From Macrotrachela quadricornifera (lineage: Eukaryota; Rotifera; Eurotatoria; Philodinida; Philodinidae): a DNA stretch of 64,000 bases. The DNA is taken from assembly GCA_022393335.1 (NCBI GenBank), contig JAJEKB010021191.1:2141944-2205943 (forward strand). The letters are read 5' to 3'. Shown piece after piece: positions 1-12,673 of the stretch (position 1 is its first letter; each line of letters starts with the position of its first letter). The notes beneath the pieces are model-generated. The model saw only the letters and a program-made list of their open reading frames with translations, was not told where the DNA came from and made no database searches. The position numbers were made by a program, and so were the translations under genes.

Positions 1-836
1 TTCGGTATCTTATCCCTCGTAAGTAGGCGGATATTGCCCAAAAGTTTCATGTCTCTATCCCTTATTATAAGAGAAATATATAGGCCAACATTTTAGAAAT
101 CTTATTCTCCCATCTCCTAAAAATAATAGTTGGTAGATAATAAATGAGCCACTTTTGTGTTTCATTTTTCCAACACTTGATAAGAAAACAAAATATCCCG
201 CATGATGCAGCGTAAAAAGCTCTACAATCTACACAGTAAAGCGCATTTTAATTATATAGCTTTTGGTTCCAAAAAAAGCAAAACTTTATGAAGTCAATTT
301 TCGCCATCGTAAAAAAATCGTTTTTTTCTACACGATGGAAAGACTAGTTTTTTTTTCATCTTTTTGTCACCTAATACATTTTATTACGAAAAAACAAAAT
401 ATACCAGAAGATGCAGTATCAAAAGTTCTACAATTTAGAAAGAAAACCTTGTTTTAACTGTGTACTTTTTGTTTTCAAAAAAGAGCAAAAGTTGGCGCGA
501 CAGTTTTTGCAATGGCAAAAATTAATCATACAGAGTTTTGCTTTGTTTTGTAAACAAAAATTTGATAGTTAAAATGTGCTTTATTGTGTAGATTGTAGAG
601 CTTTTCACGCTGCATCTCGTGGTATATTTTGTTTTCATAATAGAACGTATCCTGTGATGGCAAAATGAAACGCAAAAGTGGCCCGTTTACATGCATTATG
701 CGCCAATCATTATTTTTAGGAGATGGGAGAATAAGATTTCTAGAATGTTAGTCTATATATCTCCCTTATAATAAGGGATGGAGACATGAAACTTTGAGGT
801 AATATTCGCCTACTTCCGAAGGATAAGATACCGAAG
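1..836. repeat. Foldback (long terminal inverted repeat) element, non-autonomous
   Basis: Bases 1-135 return as an inverted copy at about 700-836 (for example TTCGGTATCTTATCC at the left edge and GGATAAGATACCGAA at the right). The inner arms around 145-260 and 560-690 are also inverted copies, so the whole unit can fold into a long hairpin. The left terminus coincides with the window edge and may be cut. No transposase is present; the 64-codon open frame at 263-457 lies in the loop and looks like chance. Three copies of a motif ending GATGCAGCGT-AAAAGCTCTACA lie inside (204-226 +, 410-432 +, 594-616 -). The same motif occurs in the elements at 18.7-20.6 kb. Confidence 0.8.
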
Positions 837-1117
837 TTTGAGCATTTTTGAGTTCACTATAAGGGAGAACGAACAATTTTTCTGAGAGGATCCAAGACTT
901 TTGGATCACCCTATATTTACCCAACCAAGAAAATTCTTTCAATGACGGTTTAAAAGTTTTACATTCGGTTTGATTTGTGATGGCGTTATGGGTGTTGACA
1001 AAATCGAAATGAACTATGTTTTCGGTATCGTTGTCTATTGTTGAGTGATATAATGTATGTTAGTCGAATTTTGGACAAAAAAATAATTAAAAGCGCTGAC
1101 AATGAATGCTTTCTAGA
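837..1117. other. Intergenic, no gene seen
   Basis: AT-rich sequence with no supported coding region, lying between the foldback element and a MITE. Confidence 0.5.
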
Positions 1118-1413
1118 GCCCGGCGTGACCAAAAGTCAAACTGAAGTTGGATCATACTTCTGATACATGATTTTTCTCGTTCTTTTTTTTGAAAACGTAA
1201 CTGAAACATCTTTAATAGAAACTAGTTTCAACAAGTTTTTTTTTGGATAATTTATCACGTATTGATTAAGAAAATATTTTAATTCTTTATTTCCTTCCAC
1301 AGTGATATGTTCTGGTTACTATTCACCAATACAATTTGTACATCTGACTTCTGTTTAGAAGCTAGAAAAAAATCTCCGTGACCAAAAAAGTTGGTCACGC
1401 CGGACTCTATTCG
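1118..1413. mobile_element. MITE, 'GTCACG' terminal-inverted-repeat family
   Basis: The left end reads AGAGCCCGGCGTGACC and the right end GGTCACGCCGGACTCT, an imperfect inverted pair of about 16 bases around 265 non-coding bases. Related ends bound the elements at 12,173-12,673 and 53,276-53,599. No target-site duplication is obvious here, and no transposase is present. The 68-codon minus-strand frame overlapping the right end (1279-1485) is a chance frame. Confidence 0.6.
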
Positions 1414-2138
1414 GAACGCATTGTAGAACACTCTTGAAAACTTCAAATCAATGCGTACAATAGTGCAGAAAACCATCATTCTCAAAATCCTGCTCTTCCT
1501 TATTTTATTTTCCTCCTGTTCTTCTATGTATTTCGTTCGTTCCTATAGTTAGGGAAGAACATCTGGTTGTTCGGGGAGTATTGTGGAGCGCTCTGGAAAA
1601 CTTTTGATTGGTGCGAACAATTCTATTTTTTGTCGATACAATAGTAGAAAAAAAATTCTTTTGATGAAAATTTCACTAAGCCATTTTTTATTATAACTCA
1701 GCAATAGACTGGCAAATCATTTTCATCTTCTTCTCTCAACCGAGGTATTGATGAGACGATGATTCTGTGCACAAAATTTCAGCTCAATCGAATGTAATTA
1801 TGAAGAGTTATCGTATAAGTGGACGGATACACTGACTGTCTCTAGATTGTATTCAGTTTTTAAGTACAGGAAAAGGTAAACAGGTTGATAATATGAAGAA
1901 ATATACTTTATACGTGAGAAAATTGAAAAATAAAAAATCACAAATTATACAAAACAGCAGTTATATAATATGATTTGTTATTTACAATGAAAGCAGAGTT
2001 TTTGTTTGCTTATTTACTTGGAAAATAGTATAAACATTATCAAAAAATCACAAGAAAAAAAACCTTGTTCTTTAATACAAATTTTTAATATCCTTCTAAA
2101 AATTTAATGATGATTGATCTGTAGAAACAACAGACGTA
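1414..2138. other. Intergenic with decayed repeat sequence
   Basis: Bases 1413-1470 and 1580-1630 resemble each other: a CATTGTAGAACACTC-like block, then a GAAAACTT block, then a GCGTACAAT/GCGAACAAT block. This suggests overlapping retroelement-like remnants. The rest is AT-rich. It includes the region just 3' of the MARCHF5-like gene. Confidence 0.4.
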
Positions 2139-3362
2139 TCATTGATTTGTATTACGAATATTTGATGGATTAACTTCAATTGTTGTTTTAGAAGAAAATT
2201 GTGGATCAAAATTTAGAATTTTTCGATACGCTCCTTGAATATACTGATTTTGTCTATAATATATTTTCATAATACCTTTCAAAATAATAAATGTAATTCC
2301 ACCCTAGGAAAAATTAAAATTTATAAAATAAAATAAATAAAACATTTTTTTTCTTCTTTTACCAAAACTGTTCGTTGAATATTTGAATGAATATTTTGAA
2401 ACAGAAAATTTCCAAACATTGTCGCAATTGTTGGTAATATCAAACCACCACATATCAATCTTGTTAATGATAATGGACTAACATTTCCATTACTTGAAGT
2501 TGGAAGACGAGGTAAAGATGAATTATTTTCTTGATATTTTAATTATAAAACTATTACATAAAACAAAATAAAATAAATTTACCTGAATATTTTCGTAAAA
2601 ATTTTAATATAGATTCTTCCCATTTTATCATTCTACTAAATATTAATACAATTGGAATCATTGGTAGACCGATTAAAAGAAAAAATGAATCAGTTTTTTC
2701 CATAATATTCAAACCTTCTTTATGTCCATATATCTAAAGATATTTATTCATTATTTAATCAATAGAAATAGAATTCAAATAGTCGAGACTTGTATAATTG
2801 ATATTGCACCAAATGTTATTGCTGTCCAATAGACATATCCAACGAGAATACCACCAGCAATAAATGGAAATGAACAATTTAGAATATGTTCAATTCTATC
2901 GAATATATAAACAAATATACCTATATATTTTAAACAAATTTGAAATTCAATTTCTATATGAGATTTTTATTACTTGGTTTTGGATATACAATAATATATT
3001 CCGCATTACATATTGGACATGAAACTTCAACTAAAATAAAATCTTTAGATAAAAATTAAAAACACAAGCCAAATTTTACTTTCATTTGATCCTTGTCGTT
3101 TTTCATCAATCCATCTTTGAAGACATTCTTCATGAACCCATTTTTCTGTGCCTTGACATCGACATGGAGATAGCCAATGTATTGAATCATTATCTTCATT
3201 ACTAACAAAACAAATCCAACAACGTTTTAAAGGTGTAACTCTACATAGATACAGAATTTATTATATTTTGAAAGAAAAAGATAATTATCATTTTTACTGA
3301 GATTGTGCTAAAGGTAAAATAGAATTTGATGTTGATGTTACATTCTCAAGTGAATTATCCAT
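2139..3362 (-). CDS. MARCHF5: MARCHF5-like RING-CH E3 ubiquitin ligase (mitochondrial outer membrane type)
   Basis: Seven exons can be joined on the minus strand with GT-AG borders and phase kept throughout: 3298-3362, 3080-3240, 2974-3030, 2790-2920, 2583-2733, 2363-2529, 2139-2303. This gives 277 residues; human MARCHF5 has 278. The N-terminal RING-CH domain shows the C-W-I-C start, a PCRCQGTEKWVHEECLQRW core and a second CPIC pair. Hydrophobic segments follow, with family blocks such as YWTAITFGAIS, GHKEGLNIME and LLIGLPMIPI, then the Q-Y-I-Q-G-A-Y-R-K-I-L tail. Family knowledge: MARCHF5 is an E2-dependent ligase with four membrane spans in the mitochondrial outer membrane, acting on fission, fusion and import factors. 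Introns are 43-71 bases. The start is the only in-frame ATG before the first exon's acidic leader. No defects seen. Orthology is near certain; location is inferred from the family. Confidence 0.93.
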
Positions 3363-3885
3363 GTCTTTCAAAGAAAATCAAACTAAATAACTTACCAAAA
3401 GATAAGCTGATGAAATACATCATTTACATAGGTTTCTGTTGGTAGGAAAGCAATCCAGCAAAAGAAATCTTATCAATAAAAACAAACCATATACTGGTGC
3501 CCTCTGCCTAACTAAATACATTTAGATTTTATTATAATACAATCATTCATCAGCATTTATATATTTGGAATTGTTATAAGAATTAAGTAAGAGATTTTAG
3601 TTCTAAGATGTGTATGTAATATTTAGCACAGTCAATAAATTGTAACATTCATGTTGATGTTAATGAATCTATTATGCAAGAAAACATGTGTCAATTGTTA
3701 TTCAACACATTAAAGTGATGAAATTTGTATGACAAATTGTTTTAACATCATGTTTTCTCATGATACATTCTTTTTGTTTGTTGTTAATTGACACCTACTG
3801 TTTATATTAGTGTCGTGAGAGAATAAAAAATTATATATGTATATATATTCGTACAAAAAAGTGCATTTTAATACGGCAGCTTCAA
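3363..3885. other. Divergent intergenic region between the MARCHF5-like and MORN genes
   Basis: About 520 AT-rich bases separate two divergently transcribed genes, so this probably holds both promoters. A TATATATGTATATATATTC run at about 3832-3850 lies some 40-55 bases before the MORN start. No open frame or repeat is supported. Confidence 0.45.
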
Positions 3886-5244
3886 ATGATGTTCAGTATG
3901 CATATTTATACATATCTGGTTAGTATACAGAAAATTGTTTGAAATAAATTATTCAAATAAAATATGTTTTTTTCTAGTTTATTTGCGGCACTATTATTCT
4001 TTTACTTCAAAACAAGCACTATGCTATTGGTTTTTCAATTAATACGAATGAAACATTGGAAGAAACATCGTTAACAACGAACACAACTACATTGGAAACA
4101 TCAATATTCCAAAGTGAGTATAAATACAATAAAATATGCTCGTTTCTTTTATTGTATTACAAAAACGATGTAATATAGAATTCTAACATTATTCTTATGT
4201 TGAATGAGAACAATTAGAAGATTTGGCACATTGTAAGCCTTACATCTCTGTAAAGAAACGATGCTGTCAAGCAGAAAAGTAATGACATAGCAACCCGTTT
4301 TGAAGATATATATTTTAATGAAGTAATTATTGATTAGCCATACTAGCATCCTTAATATTAGTTTCAACTGAGAGATGAAAGATGTTTATTTTCAAACTTG
4401 TTATATTCATTTTTTATTAGATATCACTTTTGAAAATGGAAATCGATATGAAGGATATTGGAAAAATGGTATGATGAATGGGAATGGAACTTGTTATTAT
4501 ACAAATGCAAACAAATATGTGGGTCATTGGGTTGACGATTATCGCGATGGATACGGCATCATAACATATACTAATGGAAATCGATATGAAGGTTATTGGA
4601 AAAACGATAGTATGAGTGGAAATGGAACTTATTATTACACGAATGGACAGAAATATGTAGGTCATTTGGTTTATAACCTTTACGACGGTTACGGTGTTAT
4701 GACATATACTGACGGAAGTCGATATGAAGGTTATTGGGAAAATGATATGATGAATGGAAATGGAACTTATTATTACGCGAATGGAAACAAATATGTAGGT
4801 CATTCAGTTGATAATTTTTACGAAGGATACGGCATCATGACATTTACTAATGGAGATCTATATGAAGGATATTGGGAAAATGATATGATGAATGGAATGG
4901 GTACTTATTATTACGCGAATGGACATAAATATGTAGGTTACTTAGTTGATGACCTTTACGACGGATATGGCGTCATGACAGATGTCAATGGAAGTCGATA
5001 TGAAGGACATTGGGAAAATGATATGATGAATGGACTTGGTACTTATTATTATGCGAATGGAAACAAATATGTGGGTCATTGGGTTGATGATTATTGTGAT
5101 GGATATGGTGTTATGACATATGCTAATGGGGATCAATATAAAGGATATTGGGAAAATGACACGAAAAATGGAGCAGGAATATTTATCTTTAACGACGGTC
5201 GTGTTCAACGAGGTATTTGGATTGATGACATCTTTATCAATTGA
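3886..5244 (+). CDS. Secreted or membrane-anchored MORN-repeat protein
   Basis: Three exons join in frame: 3886-3918, 3978-4113, 4421-5244 (330 residues). The long last exon alone would start inside intron sequence; joining it to the two small upstream exons supplies an initiator (ATG ATG at 3886) and a hydrophobic leader around residues 8-22 (LFICGTIILLL). A Thr-rich stretch follows at about 33-55. From residue 64 come eleven complete 23-residue MORN repeats and a partial twelfth, pattern Y-x-G-x-W...G-x-G...NG. Two repeat types alternate (YEGYW- and YVGHW-like), so the DNA shows a 138-base tandem period. MORN repeats are normally cytoplasmic lipid- or protein-binding modules; a signal peptide or signal anchor in front is unusual. 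The function is unknown; an extracellular structural or adhesive role is a guess. A polyadenylation-like AATACAATAAAC follows at about 5319. Confidence 0.85.
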
Positions 5245-5693
5245 ATATTGTCTCCAACTGATTCTCTGAAACATTTATCTAGTTTTTTGTTCATGTAAAT
5301 TAATCTTGATATAGAATTAATACAATAAACTTTCTCAAATAAATTAGCGTAATAAAATCATAATTTAGTGACAACTAATATCTAATTATCTTTAACATAA
5401 ATAGAAAATTATAGTATATATTAAATACTATCTTGTTATTTTTATTTATTTGTTGATACTATATAATACATTTTAATTGTGCCAAAAAAGAGCCATATTT
5501 CAGAAGACTCGATTTTCATCATCAGCTGATAGAGTGCTCTGACTATTGTTTTTGCCTTCCTCTTCAGCTAGTTATTTATGTTCAGCCTAATTCTTCCATT
5601 TGATGATAAAATATATAGAAGGATTTTATAGAGAAATCTTTAAAAAATGAATCTCGGTTGTTGCTGTCACCAATCCTGATCTTGATTTCAGCT
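5245..5693. other. 3' flank of the MORN gene, no further gene
   Basis: AT-rich 3' untranslated and intergenic sequence. No supported coding region. Confidence 0.45.
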
Positions 5694-6286
5694 GACAAGG
5701 GAAGGTCCCGGAGTGATGCCCCGAATTGAAGGCTGATATTATGTGGGTTTGTTACACTAAGTGGTAGGAAAATACAAAATACTCGAGGGATGTCAAATTT
5801 TCCAAAAAATGCTTACTTATGGAAAAGCAACGTGCAATTCTTTGACAATTTATTTTTTGTTCTTATCAATATGGTTTTCGAATTTCTTATACAAAACTGA
5901 GTCCAGAAACGTTTTTAAAAATGTTAAAGAATTGCACTTTGCTTTTCCATAAGTAAGCATTTTTTGGAAATTTTGACATCCTTCGAGTATTTTGCATTTT
6001 TCTCTACGAAGAATCTGTCAAATTGCAAAAAATTACATCATATTCGTGATCAGCGTTAAAAACTGAATCTAGAAATGTATGTTTAAAGGAAAAATAAGAG
6101 GCACTATAATGTTGCATTACTGGCACCTTACCATATAGTGAAAAAAATTTTTGACTATAATTTCTCAATGGACAGGCCTTAGTTGGTAATTGTTTTATAT
6201 TTGATATCAAAGCACTTGGTGTAGTAAACCCACATAATATCAGCCTTCAACTCGAGTCATCACTTCGGGACCTCCCCTTGTTAGAA
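5694..6286. mobile_element. Foldback MITE with 'GGGAGGTCCCGAAGTGA' termini
   Basis: The left end TGACAAGGGAAGGTCCCGG is matched in inverted form by the right end ending GACCTCCCCTTGTTA, and the similarity runs on through GGCTGATATTATGTGGGTTT. A second inverted pair lies inside: 5765-5830 against 5925-6000, sharing TTACTTATGGAAAAGCAA. Two short frames across it (5761-5952 +, 6004-6210 -) follow from the symmetry and are not genes. About 590 bases, non-autonomous; superfamily not assigned. Confidence 0.7.
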
Positions 6287-8760
6287 AAATATTTTTTAAA
6301 CTTTATTTGCATTAAATTTAAAACAATTTTTGAATATTTGGTTTTTCTTATGGATGCAGTCAATGAATGTCATTTTTTTAATCGGTTTATCTAAATATTA
6401 TTTGGATTGGATGATTTTCAGGATTATTCACCTAAAAACATAGAAGACATAGTTATAATCTTTATTTTCGATGAGAACTACTTTTTTTCTCCTAGTCTGG
6501 CTTGCGGATCTATTAACTTTTTGTTCTTATGATCCATCCTCAGTTTTGATCACTTTTTTCGTCGTGATTCTAGTTTTTCTCTCAGTGACGTTTTCTATGT
6601 TGATCTCACAATATTTGTAATCTCGAAAGATAAGAATAAATTCTCACCGTTCAGTCAAACCATCTTTATGGCATATTCCATGAGAAATGGTCAAATAGAA
6701 TATAAAATGACACCTAAAAATTAATATTTTGGTGTATTTACATTTGCGGAAATATTTTGAAGACATAAAAATTTCGAATTATAATTGTTTTTATGACGTG
6801 AGAATGAAGATGACAATTAGATGATAAGATTGATGGACAATATATTAAACCAAATGTTTTTGTGATTTTTCTCTTTCAAGTTTATTTTAATAGAAAAAGT
6901 ACTTAGATAACGTATGTGCATTGTTTGTTATCTTTGTTATAAGCAGAATATGAATTATCAGAGTTTTTTATGATTGAAATAGAAAACTTCATATTTCTGA
7001 TAAAAGTGTAAAACTTGAAAGGTGAACTCAACTATTCAACTTTCGAACTAATCAATTTCTCAACTAATTCTCTCATGCAGGCCCTCCTCTCTCCTACTCT
7101 GTGGCACCCTTATGCAGGCACTCGCCTCTCGTACTCCATGGCATCCTCACGCAGGCGAAAAGGATTCAACTATTGAAAAGTTGAAATCAAGTTTCAAGGT
7201 TTATACATATGTTATCCTAATATTTGAAGTGAGTAAATCATTGTGAGCAAGATGTGTATCAAATTTTGTTTTTAATAATATGACTTGATGAATTGCCTAC
7301 AAATACAATTCCATATTTTTACAGATATTTGAAGATGATGTATCACATATTGTGATATACATATCAAAATAACTTGTCAATTGAGTGTAAACAATTATTC
7401 TTTTCTTTGTTATGCTTTTCAGAAGAAGAGCTACAAAAAATATTACTAAATATATATGTAATAATTAGGAGTGAACGGTTTTTTTGTCTCTCATTTTCTT
7501 TTTGATTTCTCAACAAATATTATCAATTCAACCAAATTACTCTACAGTTCCCTAATTTATCAATGATAGAAAAATCCATCAAAAGAGTAGCTATTTTGGC
7601 TGTAATATGGGCATCTGATGAGTTTTCAAACTGTATTATAGAAGATCAAAGATTAAGTTTAGTCTTGAACAATTCTAAAATCCCTCGATATGTATTTTTA
7701 TAAAAACACGTTAAATCCATATGATGATTGTCATCACATTGAATGGAACATTAAGCATTGTTTACTATAATTGGCTGATCTTCGTGAGAAAAGATCGATG
7801 AAATTGTTAATGTTCAAGATGATTTTTGAAAAAAATACTTTTCCTTGACAATCGATTTTAATTTGTGAGGAATCGGTCTAATCAAAGATTGCTGTTTCTC
7901 CTAAATCAATTTCATATTTGAGATATTTTCTATGACAACTGTTTCTTTAAGATGAGGAAATTATATGGATCTCATATAGTTTGTAATGGTATGGCTACTA
8001 ATTTGTAATTAAAATAAGAGAGTATCAAATTCAAAGTTTCATGAAGAATTAAATGTACATTCATATTTTATAAAAGTCGGTAAGAACAGAAACATTAAGC
8101 TAAATTACTTTTCTTATGAGAAATGTATATCATGCTTTTCAAATTTGATTATATTGATGATAGAAAGAAAACAAAAACGAACACTAGGCAACTTTTAATT
8201 CGAATAATAGCTTAAAAAATCTTATACTCTCATTCTCTTTTTTTCGTCTTTCTCACTTTGTAATTGCTATTTGTCACATTGTCAGTCTGTTTTGTTTTTA
8301 GATGAACACTCAAGTACATCTCTTGAAAGATACTTATTCTAGTAACGAGTAATTATGAATCTCATACATACAAACATTTTTTCTTCATTTAAAACAACGT
8401 CTTTTTACTTATGCTGTCTTCTCATGTAAACAACTATTTATTTCTTCACACATTCAAGCTTTTAATAATGTAAAGAAAATAATGTGTAAGCATCATCTAT
8501 GAATAAATGAAACTATGTTATAATGACGATGTGGCAACAATCATCAACACCATGGACACATTAGTTTGAATCTTAAGAAAAGAAATGTTCTATTTATAAC
8601 ATTTTATGTGTAAATGAGAATATGAATTCAGTATTGAAAAAGAAAATTTCATTTTATAGTGTAGTGTTTTATGAATGACAGCAATCTTACATTTAAGAAA
8701 AATATTCTTCATATATGTATCATATGATTGTTCTAGGTTGAATTGATATTTGATAAAAAA
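6287..8760. other. Long intergenic region, no gene seen
   Basis: About 2.5 kb of AT-rich DNA without a convincing coding frame or splice pattern. Around 7070-7165 there is a short imperfect direct repeat (ATGCAGGCCCTCCTCTCTCC and ATGCAGGCACTCGCCTCTCG, then CACGCAGGCG). It is bracketed by inverted copies of a TCAACTATT-CAACTTT block. The last few hundred bases are presumably the promoter of the ANKUB1-like gene. Confidence 0.45.
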
Positions 8761-11403
8761 ATGCGATATTTTATTTATCATCCACCGACGAACGTCTTAA
8801 AACGGATTGATATAAGAGATGGTACTTCTGTTCAAGAAATCATTAATATGGTACAACGTGAACTTGGTCTCAAAATAGACACTAATAGTCAAGCAAAAAC
8901 ATCAGTTGTTCTCAATTACAATGGTTCAGATTTGAAACCAACATGGTCCTTAACCGATTTAGGCGTTCCTCAAGGTGCCATTATTCGTTGTTTGTATCGC
9001 AAGAAAAAAAGTGCTGAATTTTATGTTCATTGTGGATTTAATAATCAAATATTGGAACTTTTTGATGATACTTTTACTATTGAAACTACTATCGGAGAAA
9101 TACGCAAGAAAATATCTAATCGAATCGGTCTTCCCCTAAGTACCTTCTGTTTAGAGACGTACGATAATAAACAACGTTTATACGATCCAATGAAATTATT
9201 TCAATACAGTTTAAAATTAAATGATCGTATTTATTTAAAAGTCTGGCATGGTTATGAAAATTTTTTGAACTCATGTATGAAAGGAATTCCAAAAGATTAC
9301 TCACAGGATGATCTTACTCGACATTATCAACTACAGATTGCTTTACATATTGCCGCTTTTTATGGTAGATATTAATAAATTATAGAATCTATTTATATAA
9401 TTATCTTTTGAATAATAGGTTTTATGGAATTAGGACATTCTGCATTACATATGGGTGCACGAAGTGATTGTCCAGTTGGTGAACATCCATCTAGACAATG
9501 GGCAAGTGAAATAACAGTACAAGATATGCCTGAAATGCTTAAATGTCCCATTCATATAGCTATTGAACAAGGACATATGAAAATGGTCGATCTTTTTGTA
9601 CGACAATCACTTTTATGTACTCAAGTTGTACATCCAATATCTGGATTTTTACCCTATCGTATGGCATTATCATTATCTATGTCATCGAAAACAAAAGTAG
9701 AAAAACAACGTTATGGTCAAATCTATTTTTATCTTTATGATAAACAATTCAATCTCAAAATCCCGGTAAATACTGTTAGTAGCTATCGTTTTAGTTTATC
9801 AGCTTCGAGTACGAACATCAATTTATTACATCAATCATCGACAAATTCCGCCAGTTTTTCTCTACCACGCTATTGTAAAATAATCAGGTTCGATATAATT
9901 TCTGTATTTCAAATAGAATAGATATCAGTAGAATATATATATTCTTTTCTTATGTAGATGGTGCGACCGAGCACGAGAACGTGTTTGGAAAAAATATGGT
10001 GCTCACATCAATAATTCTATTGAAATTAAACGAGCCTATCAAAGTAAAGGCGTACTAGGTTATAAAGTATTGATTGATGGTTTTAATAATACTTTTGATT
10101 CTTCTAATGAACCGATTTGTTCTATTAATTCCGTCAGAAAGTCTCTAACAGATCTAACTGACTTTTATGGTGCTTTTACCGATGAAGAACGTGAGAAGAT
10201 ACTTCGAACGAAAATATACATGAAACAGTTCGTAATTGACGAACAACAACGGGCTAAATCTACAGCAGTTAACCATTCTCAGAAATCACGACATCCTTCA
10301 TTCGTGACTCAACAAAGCCTGTCGAAAGCAAAAGTACAACCGACGGACTTTGCACGTAAAAATAGTTCCGTACCTGTAGGAGATATTGTGACGTCGTCGG
10401 AACTCTTCAATAGTCAAAATTCTTTGACTTTTATTGGTCTGGATCAACAGAGTTCGAAGTTCACCACTGATACTGAAAAATCCTTGAATATATGCAAAAG
10501 ACAATCAATCGCAACCAATTCGGCATCATTTGAAACAAATGAAGGTCAGTTATCGTTGATTATCATTTCTATCGATCAAACTTTGAATGCTTATATCTTC
10601 GATAAAAAATTCTTGAAACTTTCGCCGGTAAATAAACATTTCATAAACATCTTGTTTCTTGTTTAGATCAACATGAGCGCAATCAAAAAGTTAAACTGGT
10701 ATCAAAACCAATTAACAAAACTGTTATTCATGAAAATGAAGAAGTTGAACAACAGGAGAACTGTACTATACAGTTGATTTCGAATGCGCCAACCATTCAA
10801 TCTCAATGGAAACAAAAACTCCAAATGATAGGTATGACTAATATAACTTCAAATCCTAAAGAAAAAATGTCTTCTAATGATAATTATTTACTATCGCCAA
10901 CTCCTATTCCTACCAATGACCAAAAAGGAAAAATCGCAGCTAAGAGTGACCTGTTGACGCAAACCGAACAATCTTTAAAGAATTCTATCAATAAGTCGAC
11001 AAGAAAGGCGAAGTCTGCTTCAGTTAAAACAAATCGTAGTCCAAGTCTAGATATTGATTCTCATGTACCACATTTGACTCATCCAACAAGAGAAAATAAA
11101 GTTCCAATCCGATTTCGTTTCGATCCGAAGATTTATGAAGCAACTATCAAATCTTATCAACGTCATGATAGTGAATCAACCCGCGCGACTGCTCTTCTTT
11201 ATTTAGAGGAGAGCACGTTTTTAAAGCAAAAATCATGGATTAAACAAGTGGAGATCACTAAAGAGATGGTCAAGCAACGTGCTAAACGACTCATTCGTCA
11301 AATTCATGATGAAAAAGACAATTCTATCTTAACGCCTATGCGAGCCATGAACAATACGCCTTTTCTTTGCACAACTCAATCTTTAACAGCCAAAACAAAT
11401 TGA
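8761..11403 (+). CDS. ANKUB1: ANKUB1-like protein (ankyrin repeat and ubiquitin domain)
   Basis: Four exons join in frame: 8761-9364, 9419-9887, 9958-10544, 10667-11403 (798 residues). I use the ATG at 8761 because MRYFIY matches the family's MRIFIA-type start; an earlier in-frame start at 8743 only adds six residues. Two ubiquitin-like folds cover about 1-85 and 86-160 (WSLTDLGVPQGAIIRC in the first). Ankyrin-like units follow at about 180-290 (ALHIAAFYGGFMELGHSALH, KCPIHIAIEQGHMKMVDLF). Next comes a VLGYKVLIDGF block. A long Ser/Lys-rich disordered stretch ends in FLKQKSWIKQVEITKEMVK, which resembles the vertebrate ANKUB1 C-terminus. It is longer than vertebrate homologues (roughly 400-550) because of the disordered insert. 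Biochemical role is not established for the family. The exon 2-3 splice (9887/9958) is the least certain: an earlier donor at about 9764 is possible. Confidence 0.85.
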
Positions 11404-12172
11404 GTCATACATAACTCTCATGCTTAATCCTTTTTTCTAACAATTTTATGTGAAAAAGATATATTTTTATATTAATAAAAGAAAAATAATTTTGGGACAT
11501 GTTTTTGTAGGTGAACCGTGTTTTAGGACGTTAGGTATTGTTCGTCATAAAATTAATACATTATAAGTATACGTGTTAATAACATACTTCAGAGCCAAAC
11601 CGTGCTTTTGCGAAATAGTGTCTTTTCACAGTCATTAAAACGCATATGATACTTGGGTTCGTTTCCTTCCGTAATAACCAGCCGTATACTTTTACATATG
11701 GTTCTGTATTTATACGTCAAGCAGTCGGAAATGTTTCATCGCTCATTACTTATCCATCGTTCAAAGCATCAATAGGATCCATACGAAGGATAACAATTTG
11801 GAGAAAACTGCAACGATGAACACGAGAATGGCGAGCATCGAAAAGTTAAGGACGAATAAAGAAAAAAGTTCAATCTAATCTTTTAGAAGATCAATCAACA
11901 TATTTGTTAATAAAATCATATTTCAATTTGAATGAAATAGTCTAATAGGTTTAAATTAATTGTAACCGTTGATCTAATGTCTCGTAAATGAGACAATCAT
12001 ATTTAAAAGAAAAAGTAAACAATTTTTCATGTGACTCATTTTCATTTATTCAATGTGGCAACAATATCCACTTTTGGTACAACGAAAAGGAAACCACTCC
12101 TTGATTACAATGGTCATTCTTATGTGAAAGATCGATCAACAACTGAAAAAGTTTACGGCCGTTGTGGTGGAT
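11404..12172. other. 3' flank and intergenic DNA
   Basis: Contains AATAAAAG at about 11,475, a likely polyadenylation signal for the ANKUB1-like gene. The rest shows no supported feature. Confidence 0.45.
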
Positions 12173-12673
12173 ACTAGAGCCCGACGTGACCAACTTTTTT
12201 GGTCACTGTCACGGTCCGTGACCCTGATCGTCAGTCACGGAATTTTTTCTAGCTTGTAACGGTCTCTTTCGGTAAACGATATACAGTAGAGGTATCATTT
12301 TCATGTTAAAGTTAAATAAATTTAAATTATCGATAATTTAATTTACGCATAAACTAAATTAAGCGTAAATATAAATTAACACTCCTAATATACAGAAAAA
12401 TCTCTATTAGTAAACATCTGTCCTAAGTGATCAACCTATTATACTGAATGTTCTCTCGTTCCACCGAGCGAGTTTTGTTGGATTTGACGCGTTCCTAAAT
12501 GATCACCTCATGATTCTGAATATGAACGGTTTTCGTTGGTCGCAAAAGTGTTTGTATAAGAGAGGTTTTACTATATATTAGCGATCGTGAATAATCGTAA
12601 CTGACATCTAGTCACGATCACAAACTTTTAAAAAATAACAGTCATGATCACGGCCATCACGCCGAGCTCTAGT
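12173..12673. mobile_element. MITE, 'GTCACG' family, with internal repeat segment
   Basis: The left end AGAGCCCGACGTGACC and the right end CATCACGCCGAGCTCT are inverted. Flanks TGGATACT on the left and TAGATACT after the right end suggest an imperfect 8-base target duplication, with two extra bases between. The interior repeats GTCACGG/GATCACGG near both ends. Its middle (12,395-12,570) resembles a separate stretch at 33,140-33,310 (ATTATACTGAATGTTCTC against ATTATACTGAACGTCCTA). No coding sequence. Confidence 0.65.

Noticed and set aside
263..457. 64-codon plus-strand frame
   Set aside because: It lies in the loop of the foldback element at 1-836 and has no protein-like composition.
4417..5274. 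Minus-strand open frames of 110-128 codons opposite the MORN repeats
   Set aside because: They are the antisense of a repetitive coding exon; their Ile/Ser/His-rich periodic sequence mirrors the 138-base repeat.
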